The notes under the pieces: generated by a model
What the model saw: only the letters and a program-made list of their open reading frames with translations
Databases searched by the model: none
Told to the model about the DNA's origin: nothing
Shown: one piece after another, positions 18,745 to 27,352 of the stretch
How positions within the stretch are numbered: position 1 is the stretch's first letter
How the letters are laid out: every line of letters starts with the position of its first letter
Program-made: the position numbers and the translations under genes
Source of the DNA: an uncultured Eubacteriales bacterium
GTDB taxonomy: Bacteria > Bacillota > Clostridia > Oscillospirales > CAG-382
Assembly: GCA_934446675.1 (NCBI GenBank)
Contig: CAKSEL010000010.1
Span: forward strand, 1-64,000
Reading direction: 5' to 3'
Length of the DNA stretch: 64,000 nucleotides

Positions 18745-19653
18745 TTATGCAAGATACTTTTCGGCAGCCGGGCAGAGTGCCTTAAATTCGTCCGCCGAAA
18801 AGCTTATTTCAAACGAACCTGCGGCATACGGCGCGATATCGTATGTGTTATACATCACCTTAACTCCGTCGTCGGTGAATATCCACGAATCCTCTGCGGC
18901 GCTGAGCAGCTGAATGCTGTTTTCGACGTCATTATAGCCGAGATATGTGTCTATCTCGTCAAGTGCGTCCTTGCCGTAGTTTTCTTCGAGCTTTGTCCTG
19001 ATTGCAGTCTCAAAAGCAAGATATGCTTCGGTATTCTCTCCGGAATCTCCGAAAAGCGTGATAAATGTTATCTGATCGCCGGTCTGCGCATCGAAATTAT
19101 ATCCGAATTTATAGCTTGACGGGTGTGCGCCGCCGAAAAACGATTCTGTCTGCTCAAGGAACGACACTGCGTAAGCATTATTCTTTGTAACCTCGTACTT
19201 TGTTTCAAAAGTCCATGGTGCAACGGGCGCTTCACCCTGTTCGAGATAATTTAAACACTCCTGTTTTGCCTTTTTAGCCTCGGTTTCACTTCTGTCATTT
19301 GCAGTCTGCATAACTTTACCGATTTTTCTTGTACTTTCGGTATTGCCGTTTTCGCCGCTTGTGAGCTGAATTTTATCGACGCTCTTTTCAAACATCACTG
19401 CTCCGCTTTCTTTAAGCGAGATTGTATCTTTAAGCGGTTCAAACGAAATGTTGAGCGACGGTGCGCCGGGATTTTCAAACTTCTTTTCGGTATCGGTATT
19501 TCCGTCGTTATTTGTGTTCTGTCCGTTCTGCTGTTCACCGTTATTCACGGGGTTATCGGGCTGTTCATCAACGGTCTTTTTACAAGCAGTCATTGACATT
19601 ACTGCCGCGAGCACGAGTGCAGAGACTATTACGGCTGTTTTAATGTTTTTCAT
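18745..19653 (-). CDS. Lipoprotein with DUF4163/DUF3298 (RsiV/PdaC-like) domains
   Basis: 302 aa. A lipoprotein signal peptide (residues 1-24) ends in the lipobox MTAC; an Asn/Gln/Gly/Asp-rich linker follows (about 27-58). The globular part has the layout of DUF4163 followed by DUF3298, as in RsiV and PdaC: a central TKYEVTKNNAYAVSFLEQTESFFGGAHPSSYKFGYNFD-like stretch (GGAHPSS is the hallmark) and a C-terminal DDGVKVMYNTYDIAPYAAGSFEISF, very close to the family's end motif. Extracellular, membrane-anchored; function unknown. AAAGGAAG precedes the ATG. First gene of the leftward unit leading to ruvA; an element with F modules lies upstream. Confidence 0.88.
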   Translation of the reverse strand: MKNIKTAVIVSALVLAAVMSMTACKKTVDEQPDNPVNNGEQQNGQNTNNDGNTDTEKKFENPGAPSLNISFEPLKDTISLKESGAVMFEKSVDKIQLTSGENGNTESTRKIGKVMQTANDRSETEAKKAKQECLNYLEQGEAPVAPWTFETKYEVTKNNAYAVSFLEQTESFFGGAHPSSYKFGYNFDAQTGDQITFITLFGDSGENTEAYLAFETAIRTKLEENYGKDALDEIDTYLGYNDVENSIQLLSAAEDSWIFTDDGVKVMYNTYDIAPYAAGSFEISFSADEFKALCPAAEKYLA

Positions 19654-19719
19654 AGGTATACTTCCTTTCTTTTCTACTCACAAGATTCTTATTGATTTGG
19701 CTGATTTTTGATAGGTTTT

Positions 19720-20515
19720 GACTTAAACGGGTTGCTTTTTTCAAAGTGCAACTTTTGTACTGACGCTTTTCTGTGGAGAAAAGCTGAAAGATTGTTTTTT
19801 GTTTGGCAAGCATTACTTGTTTTTGGCAGAAAAAGATGATTTACTGCCATGTGCAACTCTATTCTCCAACTTTTCGACGGCGAAAAAGTTGCACTCTACT
19901 AAAGAGCGTAAACAAAAGCCGTTCGCGGCTCAGACGCCGCCGCGAAAGCGTGGCTACGGGAGGATTTCACTCTAAAGAGTGTAAACGCCTACCGCAACTA
20001 ACTACCCCTCCGAAATTTCAAAAACTCTCGTTTTGCACTTGTCCACATTGCTGTGTTGCGAAATCGCCGCGCGACAGGCGCGCGGATATGGGGTTCTGTA
20101 CGAAGTCAAACCATTTTGGAAAAAGTGTTATTTTTTATATTCTCCGACAGTCAACAGGACTCGCTTTTCTGCTCAGCTCGCTTACGCGAGATGACTTTTA
20201 CAAATGTTAGTTTTTTGTTTCACGGGCGCGGAGTGAAAAATTCGGTTCTGTTTCGCCGGTGCAAAGTTAAATACCGCATAAATTTCGGTTTCTGCGAAAC
20301 AATTTCACTCACCAAAGTTCCCCATAGCACACAGTTTCCATAGTTTACTCACGCACCTGTTTACATCTGAGTCAGCCGCCTGCCTTTTGGTGGCTGACGG
20401 TACAAGCTGGCGGCAGAGAGTATCCCGTAGCCTTTTCCTTATTTAAGGGCTTACTTGTTTTTCTTTGCAGCTTTCTTTTTAAAAAGAAAGCGCGTATTCT
20501 TTTTCGGCGTAGTTG
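19720..20515 (-). repeat. Modular intergenic element 5 (class I, alternative A stem)
   Basis: Fills the 0.88-kb gap between the M23 gene and the lipoprotein gene, oriented leftward. Module A has the 22-bp palindrome (20470-20491, 48 bp from the M23 stop), but its second stem is the alternative GTCAGCC/GGCTGAC type (about 20370-20400) instead of the GCAGTC type. CAGTCAACAGGAC is at 20148-20160 with a CTCGC/GCGAG-like stem. The C hairpin CCGCGCG/CGCGCGG is near 20068-20089. E and F modules are near 19930-19950 and 19865-19885; another F-type hairpin GCTTTTCT/AGAAAAGC lies near 19765-19783. Confidence 0.85.
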
Positions 20516-20521
20516 TATCTA

Positions 20522-20537
20522 TGTTTCACGTGAAACA
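20522..20537. other. parS: parS site 1 (ParB-binding palindrome)
   Basis: TGTTTCACGTGAAACA, a perfect 16-bp palindrome matching the bacterial parS consensus, one base before the stop codon of the M23 gene. ParB spreads from such sites, which mark the origin-proximal chromosome region. A second identical site is 2.1 kb away. Confidence 0.92.
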
Positions 20538-20538
20538 T

Positions 20539-22782
20539 TTACCAGTTTTCGGGGAGATAATCATAAGGATTTTGGACAGAGCCGTTAACAATGATTTCAA
20601 AGTGGACATGGACGCCGGTAGCCATACCGGTTTTTCCCATAGCGGCGATAACTTCGCCCTGTGCGACCTTTTGACCGACTTCGACATAGAGTTCGGAGTT
20701 GTGTGCGTAACGGGTTTTTGTGCCGTCGTCGTGCCTTATTACAATACACTCGCCGTAGCCCGACTTGTCATGCCCGGAGAATATTACTTCGCCGCCGTCG
20801 GCTGCCACGATGTCGTCGCCGAGATTACCGCAGATGTCAATTCCCTTGTGGAACTCGTTGCTCGAGCCGTTAAGTCTCCAGCCGTATCCGCTTGAAACCT
20901 TGTCGCCGGAATGCGGCCAGATGTAATACCCCTTGGACGCAACGCGCTTTTCCTCCTCGCTCATCGGACGCGTGCCGACATTGATAACCTCGGTAATCGG
21001 CTCGGAAATAACCCTTTCGGAAATCAGCGTACGTTTGACCTCGTTGCCGCCGACATATCCTACGCTGTAAGTAAGCTCCTTGCTGCCGTTCACACCTTTG
21101 GTTATCACCTTGGTTCTGCCTTCGACAAGATCGGGATCTTCTATGCTCTGCTTTTCGTATTCAATAGGCGCGGTCTCTGTTTCGGTCTGCTCTATTACAA
21201 CGTCAAGTACAGCCGAATTCCGGGCACTTGTATTCGAGTAAAGCGACACCGAGTTGTCAAGATCCGTCATGTACGCCGGGACGTTGTTCTGATCTTCAGA
21301 CGGCATACTGAACACTACCGCACCGCCGTTTTCAGCAGGATTTCCGTCCTGTTCGGATAGCTCATGTCGGTATTGCTCGCCGTCCTCGCTCACAAACGTG
21401 TCATACCTCTGCTCGCTGAAATACGCAAGATCCGAGTTTGACGCCGCCGCCAGTCCAAACATTCCGCGAAGTTCCGCAAGCGTGAACATCATTGCCTTGG
21501 GATACGTGCCGGCATTTACGGTAATATTATTATAATATGCAACATTGTCCGCATCTATCCCGCTTTTTTTCAAAACCGCGCGTTTATTTTCAAGGCTGTC
21601 CGCAACCGCCGAATCTATCCACGACTTGTACGGCACGGCACCCGTAAGAGCACCGTCAATGTAAAGTCCGTAGCCTTCGACCATATCTTCAAGCGCACAC
21701 TTTTCAAATACGCCGTTCAAATCCTTCTGACTCAGGACCTCTCCCGATTCTCCGGCGACTGTCGGCACATACTTCAGCGTCGTGTCAAGCCTGTACGACC
21801 GCCCGAGGTTGAGCGACATACTCTCATTGAATACATTTTCCGCCGTTTCCACCTGTGCTATACTCGAAACAAGTCCTGCATAATCGCCGTCGACATATAG
21901 TTCAAACATCGGCGAGAGTTTCATCGCGTCGCCCACCGACAGTGCGCACATTACAAGGCACGCCGCCGACGCACCGTACAGCACGGTATATCCGACTGCT
22001 TTGCCGATAGATTTTACCGCCACATGGCTGTATTCAAAATTCCTCCAAAGAGACTTTTTAATTCTCGTCTCGGCTCGCGTCACCTTGTGCAGTATAAAGT
22101 GTCCCGCTCTCTGAAACGCCGGTACGAGATCCAGCGCCGCAACCGCAACAGACCACTTGTTGTGCCGCCAAAGCGCACTCGCGTTTTTGTACCACATTCC
22201 CGGGTGAGCATATATGTTTTTGAACTTGCCTTTTACCGGCGCTCCCGACGAGTAATATTTGTCATTGCAATACAGATACGCCGCATTGTACCAGCTTTCC
22301 AACGCCGACAGCTTGTTCTCGCGAAATCTCTTATACAGTTCTCCGAATGTCGGCGCAGCGCTGTTATCCACCGTCTTTTCTTCGACGTTTCCGTCCGCCG
22401 AACCGTCATTTCCGAGATCGTATACCCTGTATTCGTAATTATCAAGCTTTGCTTTTTTGCTTATTCTCTCTGCGTCGCGTTTTCTGCGTTCAAGATGTTC
22501 CTTTTCGCGCATTGCACGGCGTTCGGCAGCCTTTTCGGCGTCATCTTTTATTCTGTGCGTATGTTTTACGGATCTATCCGCCTTATTATTGACGCCGTTC
22601 CCTGTTTTTCCAGACGTTCCGGATTTTTCCGCATATCCGCCGGCACCGTTTTCGCTGACATTCGCGATTGTTTCACGTGAAACATTGCTTTTGCCGTGTT
22701 CGGCACCATAAAGAACATTTGTTCTGCACTCGGAATTCCGTTCCGTATCCGTTTTGCTTATATTGGTTTCCGGATTTCTCAA
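20539..22782 (-). CDS. Membrane-anchored G5 / M23 family metallopeptidase
   Basis: 747 aa from TTG at 22780-22782, chosen because AAAGGAG lies 8 nt upstream; a GTG at 22803 is in frame but has no ribosome site. A long charged cytoplasmic N-terminus (about 1-255) precedes one membrane segment (about 258-282, VGYTVLYGASAACLVMCAL). The extracellular part has a G5 domain (about 550-615, ending RVISEPITEVINVGTRPMS) and a C-terminal M23 endopeptidase domain (about 625-745) with zinc ligands in HKGIDI and HVHFEI. It likely cuts peptidoglycan cross-bridges or acts as a cell-wall scaffold. The segment NVSRET is encoded by an embedded parS site (22669-22684), and a second parS abuts the stop codon. Confidence 0.92.
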   Translation of the reverse strand: MRNPETNISKTDTERNSECRTNVLYGAEHGKSNVSRETIANVSENGAGGYAEKSGTSGKTGNGVNNKADRSVKHTHRIKDDAEKAAERRAMREKEHLERRKRDAERISKKAKLDNYEYRVYDLGNDGSADGNVEEKTVDNSAAPTFGELYKRFRENKLSALESWYNAAYLYCNDKYYSSGAPVKGKFKNIYAHPGMWYKNASALWRHNKWSVAVAALDLVPAFQRAGHFILHKVTRAETRIKKSLWRNFEYSHVAVKSIGKAVGYTVLYGASAACLVMCALSVGDAMKLSPMFELYVDGDYAGLVSSIAQVETAENVFNESMSLNLGRSYRLDTTLKYVPTVAGESGEVLSQKDLNGVFEKCALEDMVEGYGLYIDGALTGAVPYKSWIDSAVADSLENKRAVLKKSGIDADNVAYYNNITVNAGTYPKAMMFTLAELRGMFGLAAASNSDLAYFSEQRYDTFVSEDGEQYRHELSEQDGNPAENGGAVVFSMPSEDQNNVPAYMTDLDNSVSLYSNTSARNSAVLDVVIEQTETETAPIEYEKQSIEDPDLVEGRTKVITKGVNGSKELTYSVGYVGGNEVKRTLISERVISEPITEVINVGTRPMSEEEKRVASKGYYIWPHSGDKVSSGYGWRLNGSSNEFHKGIDICGNLGDDIVAADGGEVIFSGHDKSGYGECIVIRHDDGTKTRYAHNSELYVEVGQKVAQGEVIAAMGKTGMATGVHVHFEIIVNGSVQNPYDYLPENW
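22669..22684. other. parS: parS site 2 inside the M23 gene
   Basis: TGTTTCACGTGAAACA, identical to site 1, read through in frame as codons for NVSRET in the M23 gene. Two identical parS palindromes within 2.2 kb are very unlikely by chance. Confidence 0.92.
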
Positions 22783-22997
22783 ATAATCTTCTCCTTTCCG
22801 CACCGCGGCAAATAAAATGCGCGGAGCATAAGAATACTATTATACAATTATATATTATACACGCTTTTTTCAAATAAATCAAGTGGCAGAATATGTACGC
22901 GGCGTGTGCTGCGTGTGACAGGGACGGACAAAGTTTGAATAAAGTTCCGGGATAATTTTAAAAGTCGTGCCCGGCACGCGTATTTTCGCGGTTATAC

Positions 22998-23026
22998 TTG
23001 ACTTTGGCGCAATAATTGTGTATAAT
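22998..23026 (+). promoter_or_regulatory. guaB promoter
   Basis: TTGACT (22998-23003), 17-bp spacer, TATAAT (23021-23026), 40 nt before the guaB start. The -10 overlaps a perfect DnaA box on the minus strand (TTATACACA, 23017-23025). A near-match, TTATACACG, lies at 22855-22863 in an AT-rich part of the same 262-bp divergent gap. No purine riboswitch fold is evident. Confidence 0.8.
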
Positions 23027-23065
23027 AAAATGTAAAAATATACATGAGAGGATGACAAAACAACT

Positions 23066-24541
23066 ATGGATATGTTTGCCGAAAAATTTGCAAAAGAGGG
23101 ACTTACATTTGACGACGTGCTGCTTGTTCCGGCAAAGAGCGACGTCATGCCCAAGGCTATTGACCTTTCCACCGTACTTACAAAGAAAATAAAGCTCAAC
23201 ATTCCGCTTATGACCGCGGCAATGGACACCGTTACAGAATCGAGAATGGCTATCGCCATGGCGCGCGAAGGCGGAATAGGCGTAATACACAAGAACATGA
23301 CCGCCGAAAGACAGGCGGACGAGGTTCTCAAGGTAAAGCGCAGCGAATACGGCGTTATTTTCAATCCCTTTTCGCTCTCGCCAGACAATTACGTGTACGA
23401 GGCTGAGGCGCTCATGTCAAAGTACCGCATTTCGGGCGTTCCGATCTGCGACAGGGACAAAAAGCTCGTGGGCATCATCACCAACCGCGATATGCGCTTT
23501 TTAAAGGACTTCAACTGCAAGATCGGCGACGTTATGACAAAGGGCAATCTTGTCACTTCTCATGTCGGAACAACGCTTGAAGAGGCAAAGGAGATACTTT
23601 GCGCGGCAAAGGTCGAAAAGCTGCCGATAGTCGATGAAAACGGCGTGCTCTGCGGACTTATCACGACAAAGGACATACTCAAAGCCGAAACATATCCGAA
23701 CTCCGCAAAGGACTCAAAAGGCCGACTTTTATGTGCTGCCGCAATAGGCGTAACAAACGATGTGCTCGACAGAGCAAAGCTGCTGCTTGACGCAGGCGCC
23801 GACGCGCTTGTTCTGGATTCCGCGCACGGACATTCAAAGAACATACTCTCATGCGTTGAAAAAGTCAAAAACGCATTTCCGGACGCGCAGCTTATTGCCG
23901 GAAACATAGCTACCGCAGAGGCTGCTCACGATCTTATCGCCGCAGGCGCAGACGCCGTAAAGGTCGGTATAGGCCCCGGTTCTATCTGTACGACGCGCGT
24001 TGTCGCAGGTATAGGCGTTCCGCAGATCACCGCGGTTTATGACTGCGCGTGCGAAGCCGCAAAGACCGGCACTCCCGTTATCGCCGACGGCGGTATTAAG
24101 TACAGCGGCGATATTACAAAGGCTATCGCAGCAGGCGGAGATGTCGTCATGGTAGGTTCGCTTGTCGCAGGCTGTGAGGAAAGCCCCGGAGAAACCGAAA
24201 TATATCAGGGCAGAAAGTTTAAGGTTTACCGCGGTATGGGCTCTCTCGCCGCTATGGAACACGGATCTAAGGACAGATATTTCCAGGCAGATCAGAAAAA
24301 GCTCGTTCCCGAAGGCGTTGAAGGCCGTGTGCCTTATAAGGGAACCCTCGCAGAAACCGTGTTCCAGCTTATGGGCGGTCTCAGAAGCGGTATGGGCTAT
24401 TGCGGCGCTCATGATGTTCCGCACCTTAAGTCCGACGCTAAGTTCGTCCGTATCACGGGCGCAGGTCTCCGTGAATCTCATCCTCATGATATCTATATCA
24501 CTAAAGAGGCTCCCAATTACAGCGCTCACCACGAAGGCTAA
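23066..24541 (+). CDS. guaB: Inosine-5'-monophosphate dehydrogenase
   Basis: 491 aa, the normal bacterial length. It oxidises IMP to XMP with NAD+, the first committed step to GMP. The N-terminal catalytic segment begins GLTFDDVLLVPA. Two CBS domains (about residues 95-205) are inserted in the barrel. The catalytic loop GIGPGSICTTRVVAGIGVPQ (about 300-319) contains the nucleophilic Cys, and the flap region contains YRGMGSLAAM. GAGAGGATG precedes the start. First gene of the rightward block and probably monocistronic: it has its own promoter, and an intergenic element begins 19 bp after its stop. Codons near the 3' end are mostly pyrimidine-ending. Confidence 0.97.
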   Translation: MDMFAEKFAKEGLTFDDVLLVPAKSDVMPKAIDLSTVLTKKIKLNIPLMTAAMDTVTESRMAIAMAREGGIGVIHKNMTAERQADEVLKVKRSEYGVIFNPFSLSPDNYVYEAEALMSKYRISGVPICDRDKKLVGIITNRDMRFLKDFNCKIGDVMTKGNLVTSHVGTTLEEAKEILCAAKVEKLPIVDENGVLCGLITTKDILKAETYPNSAKDSKGRLLCAAAIGVTNDVLDRAKLLLDAGADALVLDSAHGHSKNILSCVEKVKNAFPDAQLIAGNIATAEAAHDLIAAGADAVKVGIGPGSICTTRVVAGIGVPQITAVYDCACEAAKTGTPVIADGGIKYSGDITKAIAAGGDVVMVGSLVAGCEESPGETEIYQGRKFKVYRGMGSLAAMEHGSKDRYFQADQKKLVPEGVEGRVPYKGTLAETVFQLMGGLRSGMGYCGAHDVPHLKSDAKFVRITGAGLRESHPHDIYITKEAPNYSAHHEG

Positions 24542-24544
24542 GGG

Positions 24545-25185
24545 TACGCAAGAATACGCGCTTTCTTTTTAAAAAGAAAGCTGCAAAGAAAACGGTAGCC
24601 CTTAATTTAGAAAAAGGCTATGGGATACTCCCTGCCGCCAGCTTGTTCCGTCCGCAGTCAAACAGCAGGACTGCGGACTAAGATTATAAATAATGTGCCG
24701 AAGTAAACTATGGAAATTCAGTACAAAGGGTTGCTTTGGAAAGTGAAATTACTTTGCACCACCCAAACAACAAACTAACATTTGTAAAAGTCATCTCGCG
24801 TAAGCGAGCTGGGCAGAAAAGTGAGTCCTGTTGACTGCGTGATTATATAGAAAATAACACTTGCGCCGAATTGGGTTTAACTTCGTACAGAACCCCATAT
24901 CCGCGCGCCTGTCGCGCGGCGATTTCGCGGCACAGTTTCAGGGACATTGCGAAACGAGGATTTTTGAGCTTTCGGGGGCGTATTTGGTTTCGGTGCGCGT
25001 TTACACTCTTTAGAGTGAAATCCTCCACGTAGCCGCGCTTTCGCTGCGGCGTTTGAGCGGCGAAAATCTTTTGTTTACACTCTTTAGAGCGCGACTTTTT
25101 CGATTCCGAAAAGTCGGTGTATAGACTTGCACATAGCAGTGAATTATCTCTTTCCGCCCAAAACAGGCAACAATCACTCCCCCAA
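24545..25185 (+). repeat. Modular intergenic element 6 (class I)
   Basis: A clean complete class I copy filling the gap between guaB and the next gene, oriented rightward. The 22-bp palindrome is at 24560-24581, 19 bp after the guaB stop. Stem GTCCGCAGTC/GACTGCGGAC is at 24650-24659/24669-24678. Module B has stem CTCGC/GCGAG (24795-24799/24804-24808) and GTCCTGTTGACTG (24825-24837). The C hairpin CCGCGCG/CGCGCGG is near 24899-24920. E (TTTCGCTGC/GCGGCGAAA, using a G-T pair) is near 25040-25068 and F (TTTTTCG/CGAAAAG) near 25096-25115, ending about 20 bp before the next gene's ribosome site. Confidence 0.88.
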
Positions 25186-25208
25186 TGTAGAAGAAAGGAG
25201 CAGAACAC

Positions 25209-26579
25209 ATGAAAAAATACCTCAAAAAAATACTCCCCGTACTGTGCTCTGCACTTGTTCTCTGCGTAAATTTCACGTCCTACGCGTCCTATAATGACGA
25301 ACGCTTTGAGATATACGTCAATATGAATAATAAGGTCACAAATTCGTATGTCGTGCCTAATCTCTACCGCCAGGACGCAGCATATACCTATGTAAAAAGC
25401 TTTCCTCTCGTAGTAAGCGGCGGCGTGGAATATGTCCCTATAACCGAGTTCTCGCTCTTTTACTATATAACCGTAACGTATAGTAAAATCAATGATAATT
25501 TCTATATGACAAATACTAAAACCGGTTCGTATCTGTCTTTCGACGTTGAAAATAATATAGCCGAGTCAAATGACGGCGTTATAACCTCCATGAAAACCAA
25601 GCTGTATTATAAAACAAGATATATCCCGGCACGCGACGTTGCGGATATTCTCGGACTTGAGTGCGAAAGCTATGACGATAACTCGTCGGGTATATACGCT
25701 TTCCGCGTAAAGGATTCAAGCGCCGAGCTTTCGTTTGACGCTTTGCTTGAAAAGTATATCCCGCCTAAAAAACGCGAACTTCCCGATATACCTCTGCCCG
25801 AAATCAAATATCCCGACGACGGTAAAAATAATCCCGACGGTAATGATAATAAGGGTAACGGTTCCGATAATCCGGACGGCTCGAATACAGACTCCGGAAA
25901 GCAAGATCCCGATAACGGTAAGAATAATCCGCAGCCCGAACCGGAAGACCCGTATAAGGATATAGCCCCGAGACAGATGTTTTTCGTTTATACCGATTTT
26001 AACGCCGATTGCGCTTCCGATATAGTAAAACGGTTCTCTTCTTATTCGGAAAACTGTACCTTTGCCATGACGGAACAGGATATAAAGGATAACCCGGATT
26101 TTGTAAGACTTGCCGTGGTGAACCAAAACGGTATCGCACTTGCGGCAGATGATGTGAATACCGACGGTACGATAACGGATTCAAAACAGCTCGCAAATGA
26201 GCTTGCGGATAAATACGATAAAGCAAATGACGCGCTGTACGCCGCACTTAAACAAAAAATAAGACTGTGCGTTGTTCCGGACGGGGTTCTGGCAGCGGCG
26301 GATAACGCAGATACACTGTATAATGAGCTTAAAGCGCGCGGATATGCCGCGGTAAAGTTCAACTGTACCTCTCCCGAAAATTATAACAGAGCCTATAACG
26401 TGCTTTCCTCGGTAAGACGTGTAATAACGTCGTATTTTCCTAAGAATACCGCGCAGAAACCGGTTCTGAAACTCAGCATGAGCGATAACAGCGCATATTA
26501 TACCGGACTTGTTCTCGGATTTATGAATGATTACGAGCAGTTTACGACCGGCATACCCGATGAAACAATGTTCGGCTGA
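25209..26579 (+). CDS. Exported protein with copper-amine-oxidase-like N-domain and deacetylase-like C-domain
   Basis: 456 aa. A Sec signal peptide spans about residues 1-26 (KKILPVLCSALVLCVNFTSYAS). The N-terminal domain (about 30-180) resembles stalk domains of copper amine oxidase N-terminal type, with YKTRYIPARDVADILGLE. A low-complexity Pro/Asp/Asn/Gly linker follows (about 195-250). The C-terminal domain (about 258-456) starts RQMFFVYTDFNADCASDIVKRF and has the layout of NodB-type polysaccharide deacetylases, but the DD and HxxxH metal ligands are not visible, so it is probably not an active deacetylase. AAAGGAG precedes the ATG. It sits 29 bp before the two-component genes, possibly as part of their envelope-stress unit. 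Function unknown. Confidence 0.75.
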   Translation: MKKYLKKILPVLCSALVLCVNFTSYASYNDERFEIYVNMNNKVTNSYVVPNLYRQDAAYTYVKSFPLVVSGGVEYVPITEFSLFYYITVTYSKINDNFYMTNTKTGSYLSFDVENNIAESNDGVITSMKTKLYYKTRYIPARDVADILGLECESYDDNSSGIYAFRVKDSSAELSFDALLEKYIPPKKRELPDIPLPEIKYPDDGKNNPDGNDNKGNGSDNPDGSNTDSGKQDPDNGKNNPQPEPEDPYKDIAPRQMFFVYTDFNADCASDIVKRFSSYSENCTFAMTEQDIKDNPDFVRLAVVNQNGIALAADDVNTDGTITDSKQLANELADKYDKANDALYAALKQKIRLCVVPDGVLAAADNADTLYNELKARGYAAVKFNCTSPENYNRAYNVLSSVRRVITSYFPKNTAQKPVLKLSMSDNSAYYTGLVLGFMNDYEQFTTGIPDETMFG

Positions 26580-26608
26580 AAATATCCGAAAGGAGCTTTT
26601 GAATAAAA

Positions 26609-27325
26609 GTGGAACAGAGAAAAAAACGTATTCTTATCGTCGAAGATGAAAGAGATATATCGGAAATTCTCATGTATAATATAAAAAAGCAGGGGTTCGA
26701 CGCCGACGCCGCGTTTGACGGCGAAAAGGGACTGGCTCTTGCGCTTTCGGGCAGCTATGACCTTATATTGCTCGACGTAATGCTGCCGAAAATGGACGGC
26801 TTTGAAATATGCCGCAGGGTGCGTATGCGCCTCGATACGCCGATAATCATGCTTACGGCAAGAGAAGAAGAAAACGATAAGATAATGGGGCTGGATCTCG
26901 GCGCCGACGATTATATGACAAAGCCCTTCAGTCTCGGCGAGCTTACCTCCAGAATAAAAGCCAATATAAGACGTTATTCCGGCGAGGCGGTAGTGAGAAA
27001 TACGGAAGATGACAGCGAAGACAGATTTATAAAAATAGAAGATCTCGAAATAGATACCGCAAGCTTTTCGGTAAAGAAAGGCGAACGTGATATCTCCCTC
27101 TCAAAGCAGCAGTATGAGCTTTTGCTGTTTCTGGCAAAGAACCGCGGCAAGAAGTTCAGACAGGAGGCTCTTCTGGAGCAGGTCTGGGGATATGACGACG
27201 GCTTTTACGGCGATGTCAGAACCGTAGACGTAACCGTTGCAAGGCTCAGAAAACAAATAGAGGATAACCCGTCCGAACCAAAGATAATCAAGAATAAACG
27301 CGGTCTCGGCTACTATATCGACTGA
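26609..27325 (+). CDS. OmpR/PhoP-family response regulator
   Basis: 238 aa. Receiver domain at residues 7-120 with the acidic pair E12/D13, phosphoacceptor Asp56 in LILLDVMLPKMDG, Thr in IIMLTARE and Lys in DDYMTKPFS. A linker precedes the winged-helix DNA-binding domain (about 145-238) with LSKQQYELLLFLAKNRGKKF, VRTVDVTVARLRKQIE and the wing RGLGYYI. The start is GTG at 26609 with AAAGGAG 13 nt upstream, a long spacing. It pairs with the PhoR-type kinase 27 bp downstream. Sequence type is PhoP/PhoB-like; the phosphate link is only a family tendency. Confidence 0.95.
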   Translation: MEQRKKRILIVEDERDISEILMYNIKKQGFDADAAFDGEKGLALALSGSYDLILLDVMLPKMDGFEICRRVRMRLDTPIIMLTAREEENDKIMGLDLGADDYMTKPFSLGELTSRIKANIRRYSGEAVVRNTEDDSEDRFIKIEDLEIDTASFSVKKGERDISLSKQQYELLLFLAKNRGKKFRQEALLEQVWGYDDGFYGDVRTVDVTVARLRKQIEDNPSEPKIIKNKRGLGYYID

Positions 27326-27352
27326 AAATAAATCGGATAAGAGAAGTAAAAA

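Noticed and set aside
22804..23065. Purine riboswitch upstream of guaB
   Set aside because: The leader after the promoter is only about 35 nt, too short for the aptamer, and no matching helices were seen.
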